Shown: one piece after another, positions 49,583 to 58,768 of the stretch
How positions within the stretch are numbered: the first letter of the stretch is position 1
Layout of the letters: each line of letters opens with the position of its first letter
Assembly (NCBI RefSeq): GCF_001042985.1
Contig: NZ_JYKY01000009.1
Location: 96,923-160,922 of the forward strand
Reading direction: 5' to 3'
DNA: 64,000 nt
From: Pseudomonas lundensis
Lineage (GTDB): Bacteria; Pseudomonadota; Gammaproteobacteria; Pseudomonadales; Pseudomonadaceae
The notes under the pieces: generated by a model
The model's database searches: none
What the model was told of the DNA's origin: nothing
Seen by the model: the letters and a program-made list of their open reading frames with translations, nothing else
Translations under genes and position numbers: made by a program

Positions 49583-50911
49583 TCAGGTCATCTGAATGAT
49601 GGTCTGCATGATGGTGCTCTGGGTGGAGATGGTCTTGGCGTTCGCCTGGTAGTTGCTTTGCGCCTTGATCAGGTCAACCAGCTCGTTGGTCAGGTTCACG
49701 TTGGAGTCTTCCAGCGAGTTGGACTGGATTGCCCCCAGGGTACCGACCTTCGGTGCGTCGTAACCGGCCTGGCCCGAAGCGAATGTCTCTTTCCACGCCG
49801 TGCCGCCCACAGGCTGCAAGCCTTGTTCGTTGGTGAAGCTGGCCAGGGAGATCTGGCCGATGGCACGGCTCTGGTTGTTGCTGAAGTTAGCAAACATCAC
49901 GCCCGAGCCATCGATGGTCAGGTTGGTGATCTGGCCAGTGGCGTAGCCGTCCTGAGTCGGCGGGTTGCGCGAGGTGTCAGTGTTGTACTGGGTCGTTTTG
50001 GCCATGTTGATGGCAATACCGCCATCTTTGGCGGCTGCACCGTTGGAAACCCACGCACCGTTGACAGTGGCGCCCGGCACCCAGTCAGTCACCGTCAAGG
50101 TGCTGCTGATGATGTCCGGTTCGCCCGGCACCGGGTTTGGCGTGGTGACGCTGGTCAGGGCGCCTGCAGAATCAAACACCATGGTCGAAGGCACTGGGTC
50201 CTTGGCGCCCGTTCCCGTCACCGGGCTGCCGTCCGGGTTGCGGCCATCGACGAGGGTGTAGGCTTTCCAGGTGTTGGAGTCCGTTTTCACCATGTACTGA
50301 TCCATCTCATGGGGGTTGCCCTGAGTGTCGTAGATGGTGGTGGAGAATTTTCTGGAGTAGCTCTCGGACTTCAGCGGATCGAACTTGTTGGCCACCTGAT
50401 CGACCACATCACTGGTCGAGTTCAAGTTGATGGTCGATTCCACCGAGCCGCTGGCGCGTGGCGCCAGGTTCGAGGTGTCGATGCGCAGGTCGGTCAGTAC
50501 GCCGTTGACGATCTTGCCGTTGGCGTCAACGCCATAGCCTTGCAAGCGCGCGGTCCCGTCGGTGTTGGTCACGTAGCCGTCTTTATCGGCCTTGAACGTA
50601 CCGGCACGGGTGTAGCTCAGGGAGCCGTTGTCGCTCAGCACAAAAAAACCGTTGCCCTGGATGCCCATGTCCAACAGGTTGCCCGTGTTGTTGATAGCGC
50701 CCTGACCAAAGTTCTGCGAGACGTTGGCCAAGTTCACACCGCTGCCGATGGTTTTGCTGCCAATGCCCAGCTTGCTGGCCGAGTAAATGTCCGAGAACTC
50801 GGCACGGGACGATTTGAAGCCGGATGTGGCGACGTTGGCGATGTTGTTGCCGGTCACGTCGAGTTGCTTGCTGGCCGCATAGAGGCCGCTAAGGCCGATA
50901 TTGAAAGACAT
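49583..50911 (-). CDS. flgE: Flagellar hook protein FlgE
   Basis: 442 residues. Rod/hook N-terminus MSFNIGLSGLYAASKQLDV with the NNIANVATSGFKSS motif; LLDMGIQGNGFFVLS; and a C-terminus with LVDLIKAQSNYQANAKT and a polymerisation helix. It forms the hook between rod and filament. Last gene of the flgBCDE run; AAGGAG precedes the ATG. The usual flgF does not follow here. Confidence 0.96.
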   Translation of the reverse strand: MSFNIGLSGLYAASKQLDVTGNNIANVATSGFKSSRAEFSDIYSASKLGIGSKTIGSGVNLANVSQNFGQGAINNTGNLLDMGIQGNGFFVLSDNGSLSYTRAGTFKADKDGYVTNTDGTARLQGYGVDANGKIVNGVLTDLRIDTSNLAPRASGSVESTINLNSTSDVVDQVANKFDPLKSESYSRKFSTTIYDTQGNPHEMDQYMVKTDSNTWKAYTLVDGRNPDGSPVTGTGAKDPVPSTMVFDSAGALTSVTTPNPVPGEPDIISSTLTVTDWVPGATVNGAWVSNGAAAKDGGIAINMAKTTQYNTDTSRNPPTQDGYATGQITNLTIDGSGVMFANFSNNQSRAIGQISLASFTNEQGLQPVGGTAWKETFASGQAGYDAPKVGTLGAIQSNSLEDSNVNLTNELVDLIKAQSNYQANAKTISTQSTIMQTIIQMT

Positions 50912-50940
50912 GTTGCACTCCTTAAGGCGTATGAGTCGGC

Positions 50941-51669
50941 TTAGAGGCCAATGGTCTGGACTTTGGACATGCCAATGCTGCCCAGGCCTGCGAGATTGAG
51001 CATCACTTCCCCCCCCGTCTTGCTCAGCGTCACACTGTTGACAGTGGCGGGCAGGTACGTGGTGAGGGCCGTGGTTCCGGTGTCAGTTTTTGTCGACGCG
51101 GTGAAGGTGTAGTTGCCCTTGGGCATCAGTTCACCGTCATCGTTTTTGCCGTCCCAGGTGAAATCGACATTGCCGGCTTTCTGGGCGCCCATTTCGAGGG
51201 TTCGGACCACAACGCCATCGGCATCGGTGATCTTGATGGTGGGTGAGGAGTTAGCATCTTTGACCACCACGGTGCCGTTGAACGGCTTCTCGCTGGCAGG
51301 GTCCACCAAGGCTTCACCGGTTTGCACGATCACGGAACGCCCTACCAGCGACGAAGCCTGCAGCGCCTGCGAGGATTGCAAGCCGCCGGTGATGGCCGTC
51401 ACCGATTCGTTCAGGGACGTGATGCCTTCCAGGCTGCTGAACTGGGCCAACTGCGCAACGAATGCGGTGTTGTCCTGCGGGTCCAGCGGGTTCTGGTTTT
51501 TCAACTGGGTGACCAGCAATTGCATGAACGCATCTTTGCCCAATGCCTTGCTGTTGCCCGCCACGGCCTTGGAAGCAGCCGCAAGGCTGGTGTCCATGGC
51601 CTTGGCCTGAGAGGAGTTGGCCAGCACCTGATTAAGGGTCTTGTTGCTGACGGAATCGGTCACACTCAT
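50941..51669 (-). CDS. flgD: Flagellar hook assembly protein FlgD
   Basis: 242 residues. N-terminal DAFMQLLVTQLKNQNPLDPQDNT motif, then a FlgD tudor/FN3-like core (VDFTWDGKNDDGELMPKGNY). It caps the growing hook. 29 nt upstream of flgE. Confidence 0.95.
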   Translation of the reverse strand: MSVTDSVSNKTLNQVLANSSQAKAMDTSLAAASKAVAGNSKALGKDAFMQLLVTQLKNQNPLDPQDNTAFVAQLAQFSSLEGITSLNESVTAITGGLQSSQALQASSLVGRSVIVQTGEALVDPASEKPFNGTVVVKDANSSPTIKITDADGVVVRTLEMGAQKAGNVDFTWDGKNDDGELMPKGNYTFTASTKTDTGTTALTTYLPATVNSVTLSKTGGEVMLNLAGLGSIGMSKVQTIGL

Positions 51670-51684
51670 TTGCGTCGTTCCTTA

Positions 51685-52128
51685 TCACTGACCGAGGGTC
51701 AGGACCTTCTGCATCATGGTTTTGGCGGTGTTCATCATTTCTGCGTTGGTCTGGAACGAACGACTGGCGGAAATCATGTCAGCCATTTCTTCAACCACGT
51801 TGACGTTGGGGTAGTACACATACCCCTTGGCGTCGGCAGAAGGATGGTTCGGTTCATAGCGGGCTTCGAGGTTGCTCTGGTCTTCGACCACGCCCAGTAC
51901 TTGTACGCCCTGCCCGGCGGCATCCTGATTCTGGAACAGCGAATCGCCTGTACCGTTTTGCGCACCTTGAAACATGGTGGCAAACACCGGGTGCCGTGCG
52001 CGGTAAGTCTGGTCGATGCTCGACGACACGGTTTCGGCGTTGGCAATGTTACTGGCCACGGTGTTCAGGCGCGTGGTCTGAGCACTCATGCCGCTACCGG
52101 CAATATTGAAAACACTGGCTAGAGACAT
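51685..52128 (-). CDS. flgC: Flagellar basal-body rod protein FlgC
   Basis: 147 residues with the rod motif VFNIAGSGMSAQTTRLNTVASNIANAET and a matching C-terminal helix with FQTNAEMMNTAK. Proximal rod part. Separated by three bases from flgB. Confidence 0.95.
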   Translation of the reverse strand: MSLASVFNIAGSGMSAQTTRLNTVASNIANAETVSSSIDQTYRARHPVFATMFQGAQNGTGDSLFQNQDAAGQGVQVLGVVEDQSNLEARYEPNHPSADAKGYVYYPNVNVVEEMADMISASRSFQTNAEMMNTAKTMMQKVLTLGQ

Positions 52129-52131
52129 GGA

Positions 52132-52539
52132 TTACTCTCCGCGCAGGGCTGACACCAGCCCTTTGAATTTACTGTTGAGCAGGGTGAAGCTGGCCTGGAA
52201 GTTGACCGCGTTCTCTGCGTAATTCGATTGTTCGAGCTGAGCGTCGACCGTGTTCTGGTCGATGGAGGGCTGCATCGGCGTGCGGTACAACAGCGATTCA
52301 TCGCCGCTGCTCAAGCCCTGGGCTTCGATGTGGCGACTGTTGGTCATGTTCAAGGCAAAGCTGCCGTTCTTGTTCTTGTCATTCTGTGCAGCGAGCACAG
52401 AAGCAAAATCCAGATCCCGAGCCTTGTAGTTCGGGGTGTCGGCGTTGGCGATGTTATTGGCCAGGACTTCAGCGCGCTGGGCGCGAAAACCCAGGGCTTG
52501 CTCATGGATACCGAGCGCTTTATCGAAGCTGATGCTCAT
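52132..52539 (-). CDS. flgB: Flagellar basal-body rod protein FlgB
   Basis: 135 residues. FDKALGIHEQALGFRAQRAEVLANNIANADTP at the N-terminus. ATG at 52539 has AAGG about ten bases upstream; the frame opens further at 52617 inside the promoter region. First gene of flgBCDE. Confidence 0.94.
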   Translation of the reverse strand: MSISFDKALGIHEQALGFRAQRAEVLANNIANADTPNYKARDLDFASVLAAQNDKNKNGSFALNMTNSRHIEAQGLSSGDESLLYRTPMQPSIDQNTVDAQLEQSNYAENAVNFQASFTLLNSKFKGLVSALRGE

Positions 52540-52600
52540 GTCGAAAAACCTTTGTGGGCTGACCTGAACATGTGGTTCAGGTCCTTCTTGCTCTGGATAG

Positions 52601-52616
52601 AGCAAACCCCGTGCCA
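52601..52616 (-). promoter_or_regulatory. Sigma-54 promoter of flgBCDE
   Basis: On the minus strand TGGCACG-GGGT-TTGCT, a perfect match to the -24/-12 consensus. The start would fall near 52590, leaving a leader of about 50 bases before flgB. This fits FleQ-dependent control by family knowledge. Confidence 0.88.
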
Positions 52617-52756
52617 ATATTCACATGCCCGTATTTCAAGGCTTTGCCGGGGGCTGGGGCCCGGCAATGCCAGAAAAGCGGCAATCACTGACCGCCGACT
52701 GCCGCTTTTCTGCCGCTTTGTTGCACGGGACACTCGCACCGCCGCCCCACAGCGCC

Positions 52757-52788
52757 ATAAAAAACGGGAGCCTTGTGGGCTCCCGTTA
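52757..52788 (-). terminator. Terminator after cheR
   Basis: AACGGGAGCC/GGCTCCCGTT hairpin with T6 on the minus strand directly after the cheR stop. Confidence 0.88.
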
Positions 52789-52791
52789 GGA

Positions 52792-53619
52792 TTACTTGGC
52801 CTGGTAGATGATCCCCGGGCTGCACTGGATCATCTGGTAGTGATCCGGCAACCCGTTGAGCGCTTCGGAGGCGCCCAGGAATAAATAGCCGCCCGGCTTC
52901 AAGGTGCTGTGAATGCGCAACAGGATATCTTTTTTGACCTCTGCCGAGAAATAGATCAGCACGTTGCGGCAGAACACCATGTCGAACTTGCCCAACCCGG
53001 CGTAACTGTCCAGCAGGTTGAACGAGCGAAACTCCACACGGCTCTTGATCGGCGCCTTGACCATCCAGCGCCCCGGCCCTTTAGGCTCGAAGTAACGCTG
53101 CAAGCGCTCCTGGGACAAACCGCGGCCGATCGCCAGGCTGTCGTACTCGCCGGTCTTGCAGTTGTTGAGCATCAGGCTGGACAGGTCGGTGGCAACAATT
53201 TGCACCCCCGCTTTCAATTGCCCGAGGTTGCTGCGCTCAAACTCATCGATGGCCATCGACAGCGAATACGGTTCCTGCCCCGAAGAGCAGGCGGCCGACC
53301 AGATGCGTAAACGTTGCCCCGGATGGGCCTTGGTCAACTCAGGCAGGACTTTGTTTTTCAGCACTTCAAAGGGGTAGGTATCGCGAAACCACAGGGTTTC
53401 GTTGGTGGTCATCGCATCGACCACCTGCTCACGCAGCCCGCTGCGGGGCTGGCTCTGGATGCGCTGTATCAGCTCACCCAGTGATTTGATACCTTGCTGT
53501 TCCATCAGCTTGTTCAGTCGGCTGGAAACAAGGTACTGCTTGTTCTCCCCTAGCAAAATGCCACAGGCTTTTTCCAGGAAAACCCGGAACTGCTCAAAAT
53601 CCAAATTAGCCGTAGACAA
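52792..53619 (-). CDS. cheR: Chemotaxis methyltransferase CheR
   Basis: 275 residues. N-terminal helical domain to about 80, then SAM-binding core (LRIWSAACSSGQEPYSLSM, with VFCRNVLIYFS) and the GGYLFLGASEAL end. It methylates receptors. The start is a TTG at 53619 after AGGAT; no ATG fits. Behind cheV; 46 bases apart. Confidence 0.93.
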   Translation of the reverse strand: MSTANLDFEQFRVFLEKACGILLGENKQYLVSSRLNKLMEQQGIKSLGELIQRIQSQPRSGLREQVVDAMTTNETLWFRDTYPFEVLKNKVLPELTKAHPGQRLRIWSAACSSGQEPYSLSMAIDEFERSNLGQLKAGVQIVATDLSSLMLNNCKTGEYDSLAIGRGLSQERLQRYFEPKGPGRWMVKAPIKSRVEFRSFNLLDSYAGLGKFDMVFCRNVLIYFSAEVKKDILLRIHSTLKPGGYLFLGASEALNGLPDHYQMIQCSPGIIYQAK

Positions 53620-53665
53620 ATGATCCTGCCTCTATAAATCGTGTTGACCGCCAAGGACTGCGTCC

Positions 53666-54598
53666 TTAGCTGTGATCTGCTTCTTTGATCCGGTCGACGA
53701 CCCGGGATGCCAGGTCATCAGGGCGGAATTTTGCCAGAAAGTCATTGGCGCCGACTTTCTTGACCATCGCCTGATTGAATACCCCGGACAGCGAAGTGTG
53801 CAGAATGATGTGTAAATTTTGCATGCGCGGATCGCTACGGATTTCAGACGTCAGGGTGTAACCGTCCATTTCCGGCATCTCGATGTCCGAGATCATCATC
53901 AGAAACTCTTCTGACGGGTCCTTGCCCTCGTCCACCAGTTTGCGCAGATATTCCAGCGCCTGGCGACCATCATTAAGCGAGACCACTTCCACGCCCACCG
54001 TTTGCAGGCAACGTGACACCTGCTTGCGCGCCACTGACGAGTCATCGACCGTCAGCACCCGCAACGACACGGCCTTGGTGTGGGTGTCGACATCGACCAC
54101 ACCGTGGGAAATGCTTTCCGATGACGGCGAAACCTCTGACAGGATTTTTTCAACGTCGATGATTTCGACCAGTTGATTGTCCAGCCGTGTCACCGCCGTC
54201 AGGTAGTGGTCACGCCCCGTGCCTTTGGGCGGCGGATGGATCTCTTCCCAGTTCATGTTGACGATGCGCTCGACCGCACCCACGAGAAACCCCTGAGTCT
54301 TGGTGTTGTACTCCGTGATAATCACAAACGGGCTGCTTTGATCTTTCAGCGCGCCTGAACCGGTGGCCATGGCCAAATCCAGAATCGGAATGGTCGCCCC
54401 CCGAATACTCGCAACACCGCACACCACAGGATGGGATTTGGGCATCACGGTCAGCTTGGGGCATTGCAGCACCTCGCGCACCTTGAACACGTTAATCCCG
54501 TACAGCTGTGGCCCATCCAGGCGAAACAACAACAGTTCCAGGCGGTTCTGCCCGACCAGTTGTGTGCGCTGGTTAACCGAATCCATCACCCCAGCCAT
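53666..54598 (-). CDS. cheV: Chemotaxis coupling protein CheV
   Basis: 310 residues. CheW domain about 15-165 and receiver domain about 180-305 with VDDSS, the phosphorylation Asp in SDIEMPEMDG, and TSLSG and KVGANDFLAKF. It links receptors to CheA and can adapt by phosphorylation. Divergent from flgA, 77 bases apart. Confidence 0.95.
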   Translation of the reverse strand: MAGVMDSVNQRTQLVGQNRLELLLFRLDGPQLYGINVFKVREVLQCPKLTVMPKSHPVVCGVASIRGATIPILDLAMATGSGALKDQSSPFVIITEYNTKTQGFLVGAVERIVNMNWEEIHPPPKGTGRDHYLTAVTRLDNQLVEIIDVEKILSEVSPSSESISHGVVDVDTHTKAVSLRVLTVDDSSVARKQVSRCLQTVGVEVVSLNDGRQALEYLRKLVDEGKDPSEEFLMMISDIEMPEMDGYTLTSEIRSDPRMQNLHIILHTSLSGVFNQAMVKKVGANDFLAKFRPDDLASRVVDRIKEADHS

Positions 54599-54648
54599 AC
54601 ACGGTTCCCCTTAGAAACTTTAAGTTGCGACGCACATCGCCCGGTAAA

Positions 54649-54664
54649 CGGCACGGGCTTTGCT
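54649..54664 (+). promoter_or_regulatory. Possible sigma-54 site before flgA
   Basis: CGGCACG-GGCT-TTGCT, with GG and GC ten bases apart; one mismatch from consensus. The start would be at about 54674, only two bases before the flgA ATG, so the transcript would be leaderless. Uncertain. Confidence 0.4.
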
Positions 54665-54675
54665 ATTTATCCGCC

Positions 54676-55446
54676 ATGAATGCAAAAACGACAATTTCTT
54701 GCCACCGGCCGATCCTTCAGACGCTGCGCCTTCGCTGTGCAAGCGTGCTTGCGGCTGTCTGCCTGATAAGCGTGGGCACACAGTCATACGCAGATGGATT
54801 TACTTCTCCTACACAGCTTATCGGCGTGACCCAAGGCTTTCTTGAATTCACCGTCGAAGACTACCTTGCCACTGGTCAGATAGAAGGCCGCTACGAGATT
54901 CAGGTCAATAACCTTGATCCGCGCTTGCGCCTCGCTCAGTGCGACAAGGAATTGACAGCCACCCTCGAAAGCCCGGCGCAACCCATGGGTCGCGTGACGG
55001 TGCGTGTGCGCTGTGAGGGTAGCTCGCCCTGGACCATTTTTGTCCCGGCACAAGTAAAGTTATTTCGCGAGGTGGTGACCGTGCTCCACCCCCTCAAGCG
55101 CGGCACGATCATCAGCGATGACGATGTGGTGTTGCGCGAGCGCGACGTGGGCCTGATCACGCAGGGTTACATGACCGCCGTGGAACTGGTAGTCGGGCAA
55201 AAACTTCTGCGACCCATGGTCACCGATCAAGTGCTGACCCTGACGCACCTGGAGCAAGCGGCTGTGGTGCGCAAGGGCGATCAAGTGGTGATCAATGCCC
55301 GTAGCGGCACCTTGACGGTGAGAATGCCCGGCGAAGCCCTGTCCGACGGCGGCCTCAGTGAACAGGTGCGGGTGAAGAACCTGAACTCCAAACGGGTTAT
55401 CAAGGCGCGCATTACCGGGCCGGGGCAAGTGGAGGTGGCTTTGTAG
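54676..55446 (+). CDS. flgA: Flagellar basal-body P-ring chaperone FlgA
   Basis: 256 residues. Signal peptide about 1-39 and the C-terminal SAF domain (PLKRGTIISDDDVVLRERDVG; QVLTLTHLEQAAVVRKGDQVVI). It helps assemble the P-ring in the periplasm. Frame opens at a TTG at 54625; MNAKTTIS at 54676 is chosen. Divergent from cheV. Confidence 0.93.
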   Translation: MNAKTTISCHRPILQTLRLRCASVLAAVCLISVGTQSYADGFTSPTQLIGVTQGFLEFTVEDYLATGQIEGRYEIQVNNLDPRLRLAQCDKELTATLESPAQPMGRVTVRVRCEGSSPWTIFVPAQVKLFREVVTVLHPLKRGTIISDDDVVLRERDVGLITQGYMTAVELVVGQKLLRPMVTDQVLTLTHLEQAAVVRKGDQVVINARSGTLTVRMPGEALSDGGLSEQVRVKNLNSKRVIKARITGPGQVEVAL

Positions 55447-55534
55447 GACAGTTGGCATACGTCTCTCAACTTTCCTACACTGTCGCTTGACGCAGATCAG
55501 TACGGTTGCGCGTCGCCGTATGATTAATCGTGCC

Positions 55535-55561
55535 TAAAGTTTTCTCGGGTATGGCCGAAAA
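55535..55561 (+). promoter_or_regulatory. Sigma-28 (FliA) promoter of flgMN
   Basis: TAAA, 15 bases, then GCCGAAAA: close to the TAAA-N15-GCCGATAA consensus. It lies about 37 bases before the flgM ATG. Confidence 0.88.
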
Positions 55562-55597
55562 CATGGCAAGCGTCCAAATACCCAGAGGTTTTCCATC

Positions 55598-55921
55598 ATG
55601 GTCATCGACTTCAGTCGCCTTAACAACGCCGCGCCTTTAACCGGCACTGCGCGCAGCAACAGCAGTCAGGAAGCAGGCAGCGCCACTCAATCGGCCCCTG
55701 CCACTCAGGAGCAAGCGGGCGTCAGCGCCCCGAGCGGTGAATCTGTGCACCTCAGTGACGGGGCACAACAATTGCAAAAAATCAGCGATTCGCTGCGCGA
55801 TCAACCGATTGTCGACAAAGGCCGAGTGGCCGAGTTGAAACAAGCCATCGCCGACGGCACCTACACCGTCGACAGCAATCGGGTTGCCAGCAAATTGCTT
55901 AACTTGGAAGCCCAGCGCTAG
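55598..55921 (+). CDS. flgM: Anti-sigma-28 factor FlgM
   Basis: 107 residues, polar and flexible N-half, then the FliA-binding region [18 protein letters not shown] and [20 protein letters not shown]. It holds FliA inactive until the hook is complete and it is exported. Behind its own sigma-28 promoter; feeds back on itself. Confidence 0.95.
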   Translation: MVIDFSRLNNAAPLTGTARSNSSQEAGSATQSAPATQEQAGVSAPSGESVHLSDGAQQLQKISDSLRDQPIVDKGRVAELKQAIADGTYTVDSNRVASKLLNLEAQR

Positions 55922-55971
55922 CCCTTGGGGCAAGCGCCAGGCTTTTGGACGCTTAAATTCCAGAGCCAGCC

Positions 55972-56439
55972 ATGCACGACACGACTTTATTGCAACTGAT
56001 CAACGACGACTTCGCCCCTGCCGAGAAACTGCTCGCCTTGCTGCAGGACGAAACCATTGCCCTGCAAGGGCGCGACATGTTGGTGCTCGAAGACATTCTG
56101 GCGCGCAAACAGTCGTTGATCATTCTGCTCGATCAGCATGGCCGCAAGCGCAGCGAAATCCTGGCGGGGCTTGGATTGCCGGCCAACCGCAGCGGGCTTG
56201 AGCAACTGGCCAGCCACTCGGACCTCGGCCCGCAACTGCTCGCTCAAAGCGAGGCATTGAATCAGGTGCTGGCCGATTGTCAGGCCGCCAATGTGATCAA
56301 CGGCCAGGCCATCCAGACCCAACAACTCATCACAGCCAATCAGCAGCGCATTTTGCACGGCGGCGAAGCCCATACGCTGTATGACGCCCGCGGCACCACC
56401 GCACTGGTCAACAAACCACGCGCTTTCAGCCAGGCGTGA
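55972..56439 (+). CDS. flgN: Flagellar export chaperone FlgN
   Basis: 155 residues, helical throughout; LLQLINDDFAPAEKLLALLQDETIAL and a C-terminal LITANQQRILHGG. It carries hook-filament junction proteins FlgK/FlgL to the export gate. 50 nt after flgM; same operon. Confidence 0.9.
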   Translation: MHDTTLLQLINDDFAPAEKLLALLQDETIALQGRDMLVLEDILARKQSLIILLDQHGRKRSEILAGLGLPANRSGLEQLASHSDLGPQLLAQSEALNQVLADCQAANVINGQAIQTQQLITANQQRILHGGEAHTLYDARGTTALVNKPRAFSQA

Positions 56440-56532
56440 GCCCGCGTGACCGCACTATCCTAAAGACGCAACATACTGGCAAAATGCCTCTTTTTTGCGT
56501 GTTGTTGTATTTTGTCTGGAGATTGATGAACC

Positions 56533-57273
56533 GTGTCCCATGCTGAAGATGCTCCGCAGCCTCCCAAGGTGCTTACCACGCCTTTGGAAATTTCCGCCCA
56601 TTTGCGGATGCTACAAGAGAGCCACGACCCGCTGATCATCACCTTCCACGAACGCAGTCAGCGTTTTCAGAGCTATCTGGTCGAAGTTGATCGCGACACC
56701 GCGACCCTGGCTTTTGACGAAATGATCCCGCGTGACGGTGAGCGTTTCCTTGAAGCCGGTGAGCCGTTTCGCGTTGAAGGCTTTCATGACGGCGTTCGCA
56801 TTGCCTGGGAGTGCACCACGCAACTGACCATTGACGACAAAGACGGCCACCGCTGCTACCACGGTGCGTTGCCGACCGAGATCGTCTACCACCAGCGCCG
56901 CAATGCGTTCCGTGCCGCCCTCAAGCTGGCGGATCTGGTGAATGTGAAAGTCGATGGCGACAAAATCAAATTCCCGCTGGAAGGCAAGTTGCTGGATGTC
57001 TCAGCCACGGGTTGCAAACTGCGCTTTGAAGGCGACGTCAGCGAGCGCCTGCAACTGGGGCAAGTCTACGAGCGCTTCAACGCCGCCCTGCCCTTCGGCC
57101 CTATGACCACGCCCGTGGAATTGCGCTACCTGCATTTTGAAGAACGCCTCAACATCACTTTTGCCGGCATGCGCTTTCACAACATGAGCGGCGGCGTGCA
57201 GCGTCAGGTCGAGCGTTTTGTGTATCAACTGCAGCGCGATGCGCGACGGTTCGATAAAGACGACGACTATTGA
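56533..57273 (+). CDS. flgZ: Flagellar brake protein FlgZ (YcgR-type, PilZ)
   Basis: 246 residues. N-terminal YcgR domain about 15-115 and PilZ domain about 120-240 with QRRNAFR (RxxxR) and DVSATGCKL (DxSxxG) intact. It slows motility when c-di-GMP is bound. The start codon is GTG at 56533 with GGAG 11 bases upstream. Downstream of flgMN. Confidence 0.93.
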   Translation: MSHAEDAPQPPKVLTTPLEISAHLRMLQESHDPLIITFHERSQRFQSYLVEVDRDTATLAFDEMIPRDGERFLEAGEPFRVEGFHDGVRIAWECTTQLTIDDKDGHRCYHGALPTEIVYHQRRNAFRAALKLADLVNVKVDGDKIKFPLEGKLLDVSATGCKLRFEGDVSERLQLGQVYERFNAALPFGPMTTPVELRYLHFEERLNITFAGMRFHNMSGGVQRQVERFVYQLQRDARRFDKDDDY

Positions 57274-57283
57274 GGCAGCGCCT

Positions 57284-57308
57284 CACCCTCTCCCACCGGG
57301 AGAGGGTG
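57284..57308. repeat. Palindromic intergenic hairpin
   Basis: CACCCTCTCCC-ACC-GGGAGAGGGTG, perfect 11-bp arms, no T-run, between the convergent flgZ and MFS genes. Same family as 29256-29298; perhaps a pseudomonad-wide small repeat. Confidence 0.6.
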
Positions 57309-57324
57309 CAGATTTCACAGTGAT

Positions 57325-58665
57325 TCAAACACGCGGCTGATCAGCGCCTTCTCCCTCGGGCTGAGGGCCTTCGGCGCTTTCAGGGACGACCGTCGGTTCT
57401 ACGTTGTCCTGCATCTGATCCTGCACCACCTGCTCATCGACCCGAGGGTCAAGCGCCGCCACCAAAGGCGAGCTGGACATGCTGTCGGGCATGGCCACGT
57501 GCTGCAGCGGCGCATCGTCGACCTGATGCAGGTTGGTCACCGCATTCGGACGAATGCGCCACACCAGCACCAGGCCCGTCAGGCTGAAAAACGCGTAGAG
57601 CATCTGACTGCCCAACACCTTCATCAATACCCCCGCCACCAACGGCCCGATACTGGCCCCGATGCCGTAGGTCACCAGCAGCATCGCCGTCAGTGACACC
57701 CGGCGATCCGCTTCCACGTGGTCATTGGCAAACGCCACGGCCAGCGGGTAGATGCAAAATTGCACCAGCGCGCTCAACCAGCCCGCAATAAACAGCACCT
57801 CCAGGGGGACTGAGGGCAGGATCGCCAGCGGCAGCGACACCACCGCCAGAATGAACGCGAACACGCGAATCAGCAGGGGCCGGTCATAACGGTCGGACAA
57901 CCAGCCCAGTGGCCACTGCGCCAGCAACCCGGCAAAAATGCAGCAGCCCATGTACAAGCCGACCAATTCGGTGGACAAGCCCTGCTGCGTGGCATACAGC
58001 GGCGCCAGACCGTAGAACGAACCCACCAGCAACCCCGCCCCCAGCACGGCAATCAAGGACTGCGGCACCCGCTGGATGAAAAACTTCGGGTCCATCGGCG
58101 CAGGGTGCAACGGCGCCGGGTGAATGCGCCGGGTCATGGCCACCGGCACCAGGCACAGCGCAAAACACAGTGCCACCAGCATCAGCAGTTCCGGGCCAAG
58201 GGCCGGGTGGATGACCAGAATCAGTTGCCCGAGCACCAGGCCCAGGTACGAGGCAATCATGTACAGGCTAAAGACCACGCCACGCTGTTTGGCATCAGCC
58301 TGCTCGTTGAGCCAGCTTTCAATGACCATGTACTGGCACATCATGCCCAGGCCAACGATCACCCTCAGCAGCAGCCACACCGGCAGCCAGTCGGTGAGGC
58401 CGTGACACAGCACCGCCGCGCCGACAATACCGGCGCAGGTGGCATACGCGCGGATGTGCCCCACCCGCGCAATCAACCGGTGACCAATCTTGCCCCCCAG
58501 CACCAGACCAAAATAGTTGGCCGCCATGAGGGCACCGATCCACAGGCCGTCGACATTGTCGGCAGCCAGACGCAAGGCAAGGTAGGTACTGAGCAAGCCC
58601 GAGCCGATCAACATCATCAGCGAGGCGAAATACAACGCTTTAAAAGACTTCCAGATTTGGCGCAT
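57325..58665 (-). CDS. MFS transporter
   Basis: 446 residues, about 12 hydrophobic segments, and a cytoplasmic loop with GWLSDRYDRPLL after TM8-9; the long acidic C-tail (from about 395) is unlike many relatives. Start ATG 58665 after GGGGAACGCCG; the frame opens at 58722. Resembles the YcaD group of poorly defined permeases. Substrate unknown. Confidence 0.88.
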   Translation of the reverse strand: MRQIWKSFKALYFASLMMLIGSGLLSTYLALRLAADNVDGLWIGALMAANYFGLVLGGKIGHRLIARVGHIRAYATCAGIVGAAVLCHGLTDWLPVWLLLRVIVGLGMMCQYMVIESWLNEQADAKQRGVVFSLYMIASYLGLVLGQLILVIHPALGPELLMLVALCFALCLVPVAMTRRIHPAPLHPAPMDPKFFIQRVPQSLIAVLGAGLLVGSFYGLAPLYATQQGLSTELVGLYMGCCIFAGLLAQWPLGWLSDRYDRPLLIRVFAFILAVVSLPLAILPSVPLEVLFIAGWLSALVQFCIYPLAVAFANDHVEADRRVSLTAMLLVTYGIGASIGPLVAGVLMKVLGSQMLYAFFSLTGLVLVWRIRPNAVTNLHQVDDAPLQHVAMPDSMSSSPLVAALDPRVDEQVVQDQMQDNVEPTVVPESAEGPQPEGEGADQPRV

Positions 58666-58768
58666 CGGCGTTCCCCGCGACTCCATGCAGTGGCGTGCGC
58701 ACTGCCCCAAGGCAGCCCGCACGCAGCAGGTTCAAACGGTTGAGCCGAAGCCTGTGCCGTCTGGACGA

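Noticed and set aside
56463..56490. Possible sigma-28 site before flgZ
   Set aside because: TAAA is followed at 14 bases by GCAAAATG, only about half of the -10 consensus; read-through from flgMN is enough to explain flgZ.
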